Made by a program: the position numbers and the translations under genes. A DNA stretch of 64,000 bases from NCBI GenBank assembly GCA_009996615.1, contig JAACZU010000007.1:124001-188000 (forward strand), in the 5' to 3' direction. Positions 27,296 through 36,589 of this stretch are shown piece by piece. Source of the DNA: Rhodanobacteraceae bacterium (lineage in GTDB: Bacteria; Pseudomonadota; Gammaproteobacteria; Xanthomonadales; Rhodanobacteraceae). Under the pieces are notes generated by a model that worked only from the letters and a program-made list of their open reading frames with translations, searched no databases and had not been told where the DNA came from. Position 1 is the first letter of the stretch. Each line of letters starts with the position of its first letter.

Positions 27296-30175
27296 TCATT
27301 TCGGCAGGGACAGCGGCGGCGATGCGATGCCACGCGCCTGGTCGATCTTTTCGGCCACCTTGAAGGCGGCGTCCAGTTCGCCGATGCCGTACTGGCGCAT
27401 GAGTTGGTAGCGCTCGGCCTTCTCTTCCGGTTCGGTCTGCGCAAGGGCGAGATAGAGACTGGGCGGCACGGCGCGGAACAGCACTTCCATCGACTTGGAC
27501 AGGATGACGCCCTCGCTGAACTTGCCCGCCTCCTTGCGCGCGGACAGCATCAGCGCCTTCTGCGCGGGCGACAGTTCGCGGAACCGGGCGATCTTCTCCA
27601 CCTCGTCGGGCGGCATCGACAGGCAGATCCACCACTCGATCATGTTGAGCATGGACTCGGCGGCCTTGGGCAGGTCGTCGATGTTCTGCGTCGCCAGCCA
27701 GTACCACGCACCGAGCTTGCGCCACATCTTGGTGATCTTGACCACGTAGGGCGCGAGCAGCGGGTTCCTGGTGATGATGTGGCCCTCGTCGGTGACGTTG
27801 ATGATCGGCCGGCCCAGGAACTGGTCGCGCTCGGCGATGTTGTTCACCGTGTTGATCAGCGAGATGTAGGCGATGGAGAGCTGCGCGTTGTAGCCCTCGC
27901 GCGCGAAGGTGGCCAGATCCACGATGGTGATGTCCGCTTCGGGCCAGGGCGTGCCCGGACGGTCGAACATCTCGCCGTCCGCGCCCTGGCAGAGCATGTC
28001 CATCGCATCGGCCATCTCCAGCAGCCGCGCGCGTCGGGCATCCGGCAGGTTGGCGTCGCGGGCGCGTTCGCGCAGCGCGTCGCGCACGTCGCGGGTGAGC
28101 ACCGTGCGCGCCTGTGCCACGCAGCGCTGGGCGGCGTCCAGGATGCACTGGCGAATCAGGCTGCGGTCGGCGCGCGTCATGCGCGCTTCCTCCTTGTCCT
28201 CGCCGCCGGTGATCATCAGCCGGGCGGTGATTTCGAGTTCGCCCAGCACATCGCGCTGGTCATCCCCGTCGTCGGCTGGATGGGTGTCGCCGTCCTCGTC
28301 CAGGGCGTCGGCATCCAGCGTCTGCACCTGGCCCGGTGTATCGACCAGACGCCAGGCATCGGCGAATGGCGCCAGGCTGACGCCCGCGCCGGGCGCCAGC
28401 TTCACGCGATGCACGCTCAGGCCCAGCCGAGCGGCGAAGTCACCGAACAGGCCAAAGCTGTTGCCGGCCTCGACGATGAACAACCTGGGGCGGTAGATGG
28501 CCGTGACCTGGTTGAGGATGTTGTTCAGCGTGGCGCTCTTGCCGGAGCCGGTCGGGCCGAACAGGAACAGGTGGGCGTTCATCTGCCGGTCGAGCCGGTT
28601 CAGTGGATCGAAGGTGATCGTGCCGCCGCCCCGGTTGAAGAAGGTGATGCCCGGATGGCCAGTGCCCTGGCTGCGCCCCCACACCGGCGCCAGATTGGCC
28701 GCGTGCTGCGCGAACATCAGTTGCGTGTACCACTGCCGCTTGTCCGCCGCCGGGTCGAACAGGCAGGGCAGCCAGCGCAGGTAGGTGTTGAGCGGCGCCA
28801 CCTCGTCCTCTTCGCGCACCGGCTGCAGGCCCGCATTGAGCATGACATTGACCAGTTGCAGGCCGCGAGCGTCGAGCTGCGCCATGTCGCGGCCGCGCAG
28901 GTAGAACGCCAGCGTGCCCCGGTACAGCTTGTGCGCGCTGCCGATGAGGCCGCGGGCCTGCTGCACGTCCTGGCGCGCCTGCTCGCTGGCGAGCGTCTCG
29001 CCGACCGCCTTGCGGGCCAGGTGGTTGAGGTGCGCCTCCAACACGTCCTGCGGCGTGGCGACCAGGGTCAGGCACATCACCGTGTCCTCGGGCATCTGGT
29101 CGAACAGCGCGTTCATCGCATCACCGCCCTTGCGCGTCTCGCCGGTCACGTGTCCGGTCGCGGGGGGCGAGCGCAGGCGGTCCATGACGATGACCCGGTG
29201 CGGCATGCCGTCGAAGAACCACAGGCCGCGGGCGACATCCGAGCGCGGCTGACCGAAGAACAGGCGTTGTGCGAAGTCGCCGCTGGCCAGTTCGATCTCA
29301 CCTTCTTCCCGTTCCTCCGGGTAGCGGGCGAGCGCGTAGAAGCGTTCCCGGTCTTCGGCCGTGCTGCCCAGCGCGCCGGGATTCGGGTTGAACCAGCGCA
29401 GCAGCCAGTCGTGAATGTCCGCCGCGCCAAGGCGCCGGGCCTTTACGCCGGCATTCGCCAGGCCGCCGACCAGGCGGTCGCAAATCGTCGCCAGCGCCTG
29501 CTCGGGCGATTGCCCCCGCCGGGCCGATGCGGCGTCCGGGGTGCGCCGATAGACCACCATGCGCACGCGCCGGGTCTGGCCGCGCCATGGCAGGCGTGTG
29601 ACCGTGGTGTCCTCGAACAGGCCACCCGGCTTGGCGATCGCGCGCAGGTGGTGACCGAAGAAGCGCAGGTAGAACTCGCTGAACGCGCTGCCCTGCGCGC
29701 GTGGATGCAGGTACGCCCCCAGCGTGCGCAGGTAGTGGTCCCAATCGGCTTCGTCCTGCGCGTAGAGCTGCACCACCCACGGGTTCTCGTCCAGTTCGTC
29801 GAAGGAGTCCTGCAGCGCATTCTCCAGGGCATCGCGGGCCTGCCACAGCCAGGCGGTCTCGCGCCCTTCGGTACCAATCGACTGCAACTCGAAGAACGCC
29901 GCCACCGATTGGCCATCTTCGAGCAGCATGCTCTTCGTGGCCGGCAGGTACTCGACCCAGGGCAGCAGGTCGGCGAAGGACGGCGCCACGTCATAGAGCG
30001 CCGCATGGTCGGCCTGTGTCGCGGGCCGCCGATGATCCGATCCCAGGGCGGCGCCAGGTGCCTCGATGCCGTGCGCGGCAAGGCGGGCGACATGCCGCGT
30101 CCAGGCGTCCGGCTCGGTGTCGGCCTGGACTGGCCTGGGGGCCGGACGATGCGGCCACGGCAGTCGCCAGCCCAT
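27296..30175 (-). CDS. Conjugative transfer ATPase, VirB4-like (TIGR03744/PFL_4706 type)
   Basis: 959 aa; Walker A FLFGPTGSGKSATLNNI; VTDEGHIITRNPLLAPYVVKITKMWRKLGAWYWLATQNIDDLP. Confidence 0.92.
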   Translation of the reverse strand: MGWRLPWPHRPAPRPVQADTEPDAWTRHVARLAAHGIEAPGAALGSDHRRPATQADHAALYDVAPSFADLLPWVEYLPATKSMLLEDGQSVAAFFELQSIGTEGRETAWLWQARDALENALQDSFDELDENPWVVQLYAQDEADWDHYLRTLGAYLHPRAQGSAFSEFYLRFFGHHLRAIAKPGGLFEDTTVTRLPWRGQTRRVRMVVYRRTPDAASARRGQSPEQALATICDRLVGGLANAGVKARRLGAADIHDWLLRWFNPNPGALGSTAEDRERFYALARYPEEREEGEIELASGDFAQRLFFGQPRSDVARGLWFFDGMPHRVIVMDRLRSPPATGHVTGETRKGGDAMNALFDQMPEDTVMCLTLVATPQDVLEAHLNHLARKAVGETLASEQARQDVQQARGLIGSAHKLYRGTLAFYLRGRDMAQLDARGLQLVNVMLNAGLQPVREEDEVAPLNTYLRWLPCLFDPAADKRQWYTQLMFAQHAANLAPVWGRSQGTGHPGITFFNRGGGTITFDPLNRLDRQMNAHLFLFGPTGSGKSATLNNILNQVTAIYRPRLFIVEAGNSFGLFGDFAARLGLSVHRVKLAPGAGVSLAPFADAWRLVDTPGQVQTLDADALDEDGDTHPADDGDDQRDVLGELEITARLMITGGEDKEEARMTRADRSLIRQCILDAAQRCVAQARTVLTRDVRDALRERARDANLPDARRARLLEMADAMDMLCQGADGEMFDRPGTPWPEADITIVDLATFAREGYNAQLSIAYISLINTVNNIAERDQFLGRPIINVTDEGHIITRNPLLAPYVVKITKMWRKLGAWYWLATQNIDDLPKAAESMLNMIEWWICLSMPPDEVEKIARFRELSPAQKALMLSARKEAGKFSEGVILSKSMEVLFRAVPPSLYLALAQTEPEEKAERYQLMRQYGIGELDAAFKVAEKIDQARGIASPPLSLPK

Positions 30176-30606
30176 CAGTAGTCCTCCAGCCGCTCGCCCG
30201 GCATCGCGTACTGCACGCGCTGGTAGAGCGGGAAGACGGTGCTGTAGCCAGGCACCGGTACCGAGTCGGTGCCGGCCAGGTGCGGAAAGACGTACATCAC
30301 CAGATCGGGGTTTGGCAGTCGATGGAACTGTCGCTGGATCTCGTTCGCTGCCGTGCGGGTATAGGCCTCGTTCCGGGCGGGCGCCGCGAGGGTGTCAGCG
30401 TCGATCAGCGGACGGCGCAGGTCCTGGCGTGCGTCGAGCAGCAGGCGGCCCGCCTGGCCCCCGTTGTAGCCGCCAGTCTCGTGCTGCCAGACGTCCAGCA
30501 TGGTGTGCTCGCCCCGGGGCAGCAGCTTTTCCGAACTGGTGGCACAACCCGCGAGAACGGCGGCGGCGAGCAGGACAAGGGGGCGGTCAATCCAGGTCCG
30601 ACGCAT
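30175..30606 (-). CDS. Conjugative transfer region lipoprotein (TIGR03751 type)
   Basis: Lipobox LLAAAVLAGCATSSEKLLPRGEHTMLDVW. Confidence 0.87.
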   Translation of the reverse strand: MRRTWIDRPLVLLAAAVLAGCATSSEKLLPRGEHTMLDVWQHETGGYNGGQAGRLLLDARQDLRRPLIDADTLAAPARNEAYTRTAANEIQRQFHRLPNPDLVMYVFPHLAGTDSVPVPGYSTVFPLYQRVQYAMPGERLEDY

Positions 30607-32005
30607 GTGCTTCTCCCATGAGGTGATTCACCCGGCGCCCCTTGGCGTCGTGGTCGATGGCGATCGGCTGCTCCAGGTGCACGGCCACCCTGGCGCCGGG
30701 CTGCACGTAGACCGCGGCGAAGGCCTGGCCGTAGAGCTTGTTGACCCAGTCGGCCATGTCGCGCACGCCACCGGCCAGGATGCGACCCATGGCCTCGTTG
30801 CCCGAAATGCCGACCGTGCCCAGCGAACCGTTGTTGTTGGCGACCACGGCCACGCTGCCGTTGTCGGACTTGATGAGCGAGGCGGCGCCTGCGCCGGCCG
30901 CGGTGATCAACGCCTGCGATCCCAGGTACTGCTGGGCATTGCTGCGCCGCTCGCCCGAGACGCACGGGATGCCGTAGGGATCGCTGATCCAGCCCAGGCC
31001 ATCCAGCAGGCTGGTGCTGTTCTGGCTTCGACTGCGCTTGCCGTCGTCCTCCGGCACAGTGCGGATGGTGCCGTCGCTGAACACGAAGGTGATGGAGCGG
31101 ACCTGCCCACGCACGCACGAGAGCGTCCAGTCGCCCGAGGCCGTGCCGCTGACCACCGCACCGGCCACGTCGGGGATCTCGATGCCGTTGGCCGCCAGGT
31201 TGTCGGCCCCGATCAGCACCTTGAAGGGAAACGGGTCGTTGACTGTGCCGTCGATGGGAATGCGCCCGATCAGCGCCGTCATGGCGACCGAGCCCATCAG
31301 CGTGGCATTGGTGGGCACCGTATAGACCGCCTGGGTGGTGCCGCCATCGGCCTGCGCCGTCCTGTCGCCGACGGCTTCCGCCGCGGCCGTCAGCTCCGGC
31401 GAGGCCGGGCCGAAGCTGGAGGGAAAGGCGGGCAAGCGCAGGCTGCTCGAACCGCCCTTCGGGTCGGGCCGGACGTCATCCGGCTCGATCCAGCGCATGC
31501 CGCCATCCTTGAGCGGCCCGCCGTCATGCCCATCCAGTCCAAGGCCGACCGGCAGGTCGGCGGCATCGCCCTTGCCGGACAGTCCGTCCAGGCGGCGCTG
31601 CAATTCCTGCATCAGCCCTTGCGTCTGCTGCCGGTCGTTGGCGGCCTGGGTTCGCTCCTGTTCCAGGCGGCGGCGTTCGCTGTCGAGGGCGTTCTGGATG
31701 CGCTGGTCGATCGCACCCTCGCGGGTACGCAGGCGCTCGTTCTCGGCCTTGTGCTGGCGGTTGTCGCTCAGCGCGGTCTGCAGCTCGGTGCGGAGCTGCT
31801 TGACCTGCGCGACCAGGGTGGCGACGGTATCGCGCGGGGTGTCGCCCGCGATGCCGAGCGCCTTCATCTCCTCGGGAGTGAGCTGTCCCGGGACATCCGG
31901 CTTGCCCGGTGCGGCGTCGCCGCCCGAGAACAACCTGGCACCGACGAACACCAGCAACAATGCCATTGGAATCAGCAGCCACTTCAACAGGGGATTACTC
32001 CTCAT
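30587..32005 (-). CDS. ICE T4SS protein, TIGR03752-like
   Basis: N-terminal TM, coiled coil, TraB/VirB10-like C-terminal region; syntenic position. Confidence 0.85.
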   Translation of the reverse strand: MRSNPLLKWLLIPMALLLVFVGARLFSGGDAAPGKPDVPGQLTPEEMKALGIAGDTPRDTVATLVAQVKQLRTELQTALSDNRQHKAENERLRTREGAIDQRIQNALDSERRRLEQERTQAANDRQQTQGLMQELQRRLDGLSGKGDAADLPVGLGLDGHDGGPLKDGGMRWIEPDDVRPDPKGGSSSLRLPAFPSSFGPASPELTAAAEAVGDRTAQADGGTTQAVYTVPTNATLMGSVAMTALIGRIPIDGTVNDPFPFKVLIGADNLAANGIEIPDVAGAVVSGTASGDWTLSCVRGQVRSITFVFSDGTIRTVPEDDGKRSRSQNSTSLLDGLGWISDPYGIPCVSGERRSNAQQYLGSQALITAAGAGAASLIKSDNGSVAVVANNNGSLGTVGISGNEAMGRILAGGVRDMADWVNKLYGQAFAAVYVQPGARVAVHLEQPIAIDHDAKGRRVNHLMGEAHASDLD

Positions 32006-32882
32006 CGGACGTCCTCCCCGCAGCGGCGCCCGGCGGCAGGTTCGTGCCGGCATCGATGGGGCTGAGCGCCGGCATAAGCGACTCGGCCAGGCCACGGCCG
32101 CGCGTGACCAGATAGACCACCGTGGTGTCGGTCGAAGCGCCCGCCGGCCCCAGGTCGGGATGCTGGAAGGTCGCGGCCACGAAGTCGCCTTGCAGCGCCC
32201 TTGGATCGAGATCGATACGGTGAGGCGAGGTGTTGGTCAGGCGCACGGCGGTGACCCATTGGTCTTCTAGTCGCCAGGCCGCCAGCGCCCGCGCCTTGAG
32301 CGGCAGCGTTGGCAGCAGTGTGTCCAGCGCGAGCGGGCGCCGCAGCGGCACGCGCCCGATGCCGGTCACGGGCTCGACGGTGCGCAGCGGTGCGTAGAGG
32401 TTCTGCGCCGCGTAGCGCGTCAGGACAACGGTTATCGGCGTTTGCCGACGCCTCGCGGGTTGCGCTGCTTGGGTTGGACTGGCGGCAGTGTCACCGTTGG
32501 CCTCCGCGGCGGCGTCCTGCAGGACGATGCGTACAGGCTCCAGCGGCTGCTCGCCTTCCCGGGCGTCCGTGGCTGCGATGTCGACCAGCACGATGGCGCC
32601 GGATTCCACGTCCTGCAGTTGCAGCCGCGTCGGCGCGATGGCCTCGCTGGCGCGCAGGTAGATGGCGCCGCCCGCGCTCTGCACGCGCAGCCGCTCGCCC
32701 AGGCTCGGGGGCAGGCCGACACGCACGTTGCGGTCGATGAAGACCACGCGCTCCTGGCCGACGACCAGCGGGACGGCCAGCGGCAGCCGCTGCCAGCGCA
32801 GGATCTCGATGGCATGGCTGTCCGGCACCAGGCCGAAGCCAACGGCCAGGCTCGCCACGATGGTGAAGACGTGGTGTTTCAT
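31995..32882 (-). CDS. ICE T4SS protein, TIGR03749-like
   Basis: Signal peptide; HAIEILRWQRLPLAVPLVVGQERVVFIDRNVRVGLP; syntenic. Confidence 0.85.
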   Translation of the reverse strand: MKHHVFTIVASLAVGFGLVPDSHAIEILRWQRLPLAVPLVVGQERVVFIDRNVRVGLPPSLGERLRVQSAGGAIYLRASEAIAPTRLQLQDVESGAIVLVDIAATDAREGEQPLEPVRIVLQDAAAEANGDTAASPTQAAQPARRRQTPITVVLTRYAAQNLYAPLRTVEPVTGIGRVPLRRPLALDTLLPTLPLKARALAAWRLEDQWVTAVRLTNTSPHRIDLDPRALQGDFVAATFQHPDLGPAGASTDTTVVYLVTRGRGLAESLMPALSPIDAGTNLPPGAAAGRTSDEE

Positions 32883-33568
32883 GGGTTGCCTCCCTGCGAA
32901 AGGCCGCCGTCGGGCGTGCCGGACGGAGGCACTGCCGGCGACGGTGCCTCGATGCGCTGCGGCGCGCCGTCATAGCAGTCCAGCGCAAGGCCGAAGGGGT
33001 TGTGCTGGGGGTCGACGTCCAGCCGCACCACTTTCAGCGGATAGCGCACCAGGGCCCGCTTGACCTGCTCGGCGCCGTAGTACTCGTCCGCGCTGACATC
33101 GAGCGTGACGATCCAGTCGCGGCTGGAAACCGTCTTTACCCGCATCGTGGGGTTGTCGCCAAAGCCGCGCCCCGGAATCTCGTAGATGCCGCGCACCCGC
33201 TGGCGCAGTTCGCCGCTGCTGCGCCGGTGCTCGTAGTCCTGGCGCAGGAAGGCCTGGCAGGCCGGTGTGAAATAGGCCGACAGCGCGTGGAGGTTGCGCG
33301 GGTAGTCCTGTTCGCCATCCGTCGGCCAGCGCTGGACCTGCTGCCAGACGTAGAAGGCGAAGGCATAGACACTCTCGGGCGGCACGTCCCACCATGCGCG
33401 GGTGCTGCCCGAGCGCAGATCGGGGGGCACGTGGATCGTCAGTTGCCTCGGCGCACTCCACCAGCCGAAACCGAGCAGCAGCGCCACCACGAACAACGCG
33501 CCAGCGCCCAGGCGCAGCGTGCGCACATGGGCCTGCAAGTGATGGACTTCGTTCCTGAAACGGCTCAT
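32879..33568 (-). CDS. ICE T4SS protein, TIGR03746-like
   Basis: MSRFRNEVHHLQAHVRTLRLGAGALFVVALLLGFGWWSAP...IHVPPDLRSG; VYAFAFYVWQQVQRWPTDGEQDY. Confidence 0.88.
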   Translation of the reverse strand: MSRFRNEVHHLQAHVRTLRLGAGALFVVALLLGFGWWSAPRQLTIHVPPDLRSGSTRAWWDVPPESVYAFAFYVWQQVQRWPTDGEQDYPRNLHALSAYFTPACQAFLRQDYEHRRSSGELRQRVRGIYEIPGRGFGDNPTMRVKTVSSRDWIVTLDVSADEYYGAEQVKRALVRYPLKVVRLDVDPQHNPFGLALDCYDGAPQRIEAPSPAVPPSGTPDGGLSQGGNP

Positions 33569-33975
33569 GAGGCGGCTGCTCCGCGTGAGCACCGGGTAGT
33601 CCAGTACCCCGAACGCGTGATGAGACGGTGCCCACCGAGCCAGGGCGCTGCCAGCGGATGGCGCAGCGCCAGGCGCCACTGCAGTTGCCGGTACAGCCAG
33701 GTATCCGGGCGGCCGCGCTTCTGCCGGCGCAGGAAGCCGCCACCACCGAACACGCCAGCCGCCACGCCGGCCACGATCAAGGTCGGCACCATGGCGACGC
33801 TGTGCGTGGCCCAGGCCAGCGGCACGCCGGCGATGAACCCCACCACTGCGGACAGGCCGGCGCAGATCCAGAGTTCGTCGGCGGTCAGGCCCCTCACCAC
33901 CACGGGCTGGCGGTTCAGCCTGTGCGGCAGGAAGGTGACCAGCCCGTCACACGCGATATCGTTCAAGGCAGCCAT
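33565..33975 (-). CDS. ICE T4SS protein, TIGR03750-like
   Basis: FLPHRLNRQPVVVRGLTADELWICAGLSAVVGFIAGVPLA. Confidence 0.85.
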   Translation of the reverse strand: MAALNDIACDGLVTFLPHRLNRQPVVVRGLTADELWICAGLSAVVGFIAGVPLAWATHSVAMVPTLIVAGVAAGVFGGGGFLRRQKRGRPDTWLYRQLQWRLALRHPLAAPWLGGHRLITRSGYWTTRCSRGAAAS

Positions 33976-33981
33976 CGCCGA

Positions 33982-34341
33982 TCAGAGCACGCCAGTGGCC
34001 TTGGTCAGCAGCCAGATGCCGACCACCAGCAGGATCGCACCCACGGCCACGGTGAGGCCGAACTGACCCCAGGTGGCGCGGCCGGTATGGATTTCCGAGT
34101 AGCGTGTATAGGCGTGGTAGCACACGCCGACGAACATCGAGGCGACCACCAGCAGCGCAACCAGCAGCACGATGTCGTAGCCGTAGTTCTGCAACGTCTG
34201 CATGATGCCGCTGCCCTGGCCGCGCGACGGGTCCTCGATAGTTGGCAGGCCCTGCGCCCGGGCCGCCAACGGCAGGCCCAGCAACATCAGTGGCGCGAGG
34301 ATGGTGGTGGTAACGCGATGGGGAATTGGATGGGTCTTCAT
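33982..34341 (-). CDS. ICE T4SS protein, TIGR03745-like
   Basis: Signal peptide, GSGIMQTLQNYGYDIVLLVALLVVASMFVGVCYHAYTRY. Confidence 0.85.
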   Translation of the reverse strand: MKTHPIPHRVTTTILAPLMLLGLPLAARAQGLPTIEDPSRGQGSGIMQTLQNYGYDIVLLVALLVVASMFVGVCYHAYTRYSEIHTGRATWGQFGLTVAVGAILLVVGIWLLTKATGVL

Positions 34342-34364
34342 GGCGGTCAGGCCTTTCGTGGTGG

Positions 34365-34598
34365 TCAGGACAAGAGGAAATAGGTCAGCACCAGGTACAT
34401 CGCGACGAAGCGCACGACGACACCCAGGAACTGGCGCTGGGACAGGCGCTGCTCGGCCCAGCCGGTGTAGGCGGTACGCATGGCCCACACGCCCCACAGG
34501 AGCAGGACGGCGAACACCAGGCCGAGCACCACCGTGGCCACGGCGGCGGGGGCAAAGCCGCCGTTGGCCTGGAAGGCGCTGACCTGGGCGGCGTTCAT
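34365..34598 (-). CDS. ICE T4SS protein, TIGR03758-like
   Basis: 77 aa, two TM segments, MNAAQVSAFQANGGFAPAAVATVVLGLVFAVLLLWGVWAMRTAYTGWAEQ. Confidence 0.82.
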   Translation of the reverse strand: MNAAQVSAFQANGGFAPAAVATVVLGLVFAVLLLWGVWAMRTAYTGWAEQRLSQRQFLGVVVRFVAMYLVLTYFLLS

Positions 34599-34954
34599 CG
34601 GGGTGCCTCCTCGTCGGAGGGCGGGCTGGACTGGCGGTAGTCACCGGACAGCTCGACCGGATCACGCGGCTGGGCACGCGGCGGCGTCAGGTAGTCCTGA
34701 ATGCCCGTCCGAACGCGCTGGAGGTCCTCGCGCAGGCGGGCATGGTCGAAGTGGTAGCGGGCGCGCTGCTGCGGAGCGGTATGGGCGACGTGCTCGGCCT
34801 GGCGGTCAATCAGGTCGAGCTGGCGCGCAATTGCGGCGAGTAGCTCACGCTCCGGGGTGTCGTCGGCACTGGCGGGTTGCGGGGCCGAAAGCGACACGGC
34901 CAGCAGCATGGCCAGCCGAGGCCATGCGGATACGTGGCGGTTGCTCGGTCCCAT
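34595..34954 (-). CDS. RAQPRD family ICE protein
   Basis: RELLAAIARQLDLIDRQAEHVAHTAPQQRARYHFDHARLREDLQRVRTGIQDYLTPPRAQPRDP. Confidence 0.85.
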   Translation of the reverse strand: MGPSNRHVSAWPRLAMLLAVSLSAPQPASADDTPERELLAAIARQLDLIDRQAEHVAHTAPQQRARYHFDHARLREDLQRVRTGIQDYLTPPRAQPRDPVELSGDYRQSSPPSDEEAPR

Positions 34955-35245
34955 CGTGCCATTCCTTCCTGCTAAGGCAATGGCGTGATGGTGTGGAAGA
35001 ACGGGTGTCCATGCTGCAAAGAATCAGAATCAGGGCCGTACCGGATTCCCGGTCTCACCCCATATGTCAGCCCCTAATCTTCTCGTCATGACTGGCAGCG
35101 TCCACATGCTGCACCCAGGTGAGAGATGATGCCGTCAAATCCGATGAAATCTGCTCAAACCAGGTTAAATTTGGCCAATTCGGCTTTCCCAGTGGGCTGA
35201 TTGATGTAATATCTCAATCTTGCCCGTACTCCGCCCCACTCTGTG

Positions 35246-35458
35246 ATGGAAGCTCATGTCATGTCGGATCGCTGGTTGTCGGTCGAGCAGATCGCAGAGT
35301 ATCTCGGCGTCAGTAAGGACACCGTCTACGCATGGATCGGCAAGCGGAACATGCCGGCTCACCGTATCGGCCGGCTGTGGAAATTCAAGACCGAAGAAGT
35401 GGATGAATGGGTCCGTTCTGGAGGGGCTGCGGATGCCGAGAGTAAGGGCAAGGGATGA
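35246..35458 (+). CDS. Helix-turn-helix (excisionase/MerR-like) DNA-binding protein
   Basis: RWLSVEQIAEYLGVSKDTVYAWIGKRNMPAHRIGRLWKFKTEEVDEWVRSGG; alternative start 35261. Confidence 0.82.
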   Translation: MEAHVMSDRWLSVEQIAEYLGVSKDTVYAWIGKRNMPAHRIGRLWKFKTEEVDEWVRSGGAADAESKGKG

Positions 35459-35485
35459 GGTACTGGTTTGCCATAGGTTTCGCCT

Positions 35486-35506
35486 ACTTCGTTCAAGTAT
35501 CGAAGT
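35486..35506. promoter_or_regulatory. Inverted repeat ACTTCG-N9-CGAAGT just upstream of the cytosine methyltransferase
   Basis: acttcgttcaagtatcgaagt read directly. Confidence 0.45.
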
Positions 35507-35524
35507 GGAAGCAGGAGATGTGAT

Positions 35525-36568
35525 GTGACAACGATTTCTTGCGTGGATTTGTTCTGCGGCGCGGGTGGGCTGACGCACGGTTTCGTCTTGGAGGGGCTGC
35601 CCGTGGTCGCCGGTATCGACCTGGACCCGGCCTGCCGCTTTCCGTATGAAGCCAATAACCATGCGCGATTCGTCGAACGCGACATCAGCAAGGTCACCGT
35701 GCCCGAACTGAAAACTCTGTTCGGTGACGCCGACCTGACGATTCTCGCGGGCTGTGCCCCGTGCCAACCCTTCTCGACATACGCGCAGCGGTACGAGCTG
35801 GACGGGAAGGATGGCAAGTGGGGCCTGCTGTATGAGTTCGCGCGTCTCGCCAAAGGTGCCAAGCCCGATGTCATCACGATGGAGAACGTGCCCACGGTCG
35901 CAAAGCACGAGGTGTTTCATGACTTCGTTGATACGCTGGAACGGCTCGGCTACAGCGTCTGGTTCGATGTCGTCGACAGCTCTCGCTATGGCGTGCCACA
36001 GATGCGGCGGCGCATGGTGCTACTGGCGTCGAGGCATGGCGACATCAAGATGATCGAGCCGACCCACGAGAAACCGAAGACTGTTCGTCAAGCCATAGGC
36101 CGCTTGCGCCCATTGAGTGCTGGCGAGGCGGCTCCGCGAGACAAATTGCACGTCACCTCGACGCTATCCGAAAAGAATCTCAAGCGGATCAAGGCCTCCA
36201 AACCAGGCGGTACCTGGCGTGACTGGCCGGAGGATCTCGTCGCCGACTGTCACCGTGCAGAGAGCGGACGTACCTATCCGGGCGTCTACGGCCGCATGGA
36301 GTGGGACAAGCCTGCGCCCACCATGACCACGCAGTGCTACGGCTTCGGCAACGGCCGTTTCGGACACCCGGAGCAGGATCGAGCCATCTCTTTGAGAGAG
36401 GCCGCGATTCTCCAGAGTTTCCCGCGTGATTACGCCTTCGTGCCGGATGACGGTGAAGTGAGTTTCAAGGTTCTCGGCCGGCTCATCGGCAACGCAGTTC
36501 CCGTCGATCTCGGTCGTGCCATCGCGCGCAGTATCAACACCCATCTCGCGTCCGTCGCGAACCGATGA
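35525..36568 (+). CDS. C5-cytosine DNA methyltransferase (Dcm-type)
   Basis: DLFCGAGGLTHGF, AGCAPCQPFSTYAQ, MENVP, GNAVPVDLGRAIA; GTG start preceded by AGGAG. Confidence 0.95.
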   Translation: MTTISCVDLFCGAGGLTHGFVLEGLPVVAGIDLDPACRFPYEANNHARFVERDISKVTVPELKTLFGDADLTILAGCAPCQPFSTYAQRYELDGKDGKWGLLYEFARLAKGAKPDVITMENVPTVAKHEVFHDFVDTLERLGYSVWFDVVDSSRYGVPQMRRRMVLLASRHGDIKMIEPTHEKPKTVRQAIGRLRPLSAGEAAPRDKLHVTSTLSEKNLKRIKASKPGGTWRDWPEDLVADCHRAESGRTYPGVYGRMEWDKPAPTMTTQCYGFGNGRFGHPEQDRAISLREAAILQSFPRDYAFVPDDGEVSFKVLGRLIGNAVPVDLGRAIARSINTHLASVANR

Positions 36569-36589
36569 CGAACTGACGAGGGCCTCCCG

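Noticed and set aside
26633-30181. 1182-aa plus-strand ORF antisense to the VirB4-like gene
   Set aside because: Repetitive H/Q/R/A-rich translation without domain motifs; typical GC-rich antisense artefact over a clear VirB4 ATPase
35119-35316. 65-aa plus-strand ORF upstream of the HTH gene
   Set aside because: Overlaps the HTH gene out of frame and has no motif; more likely promoter/leader DNA
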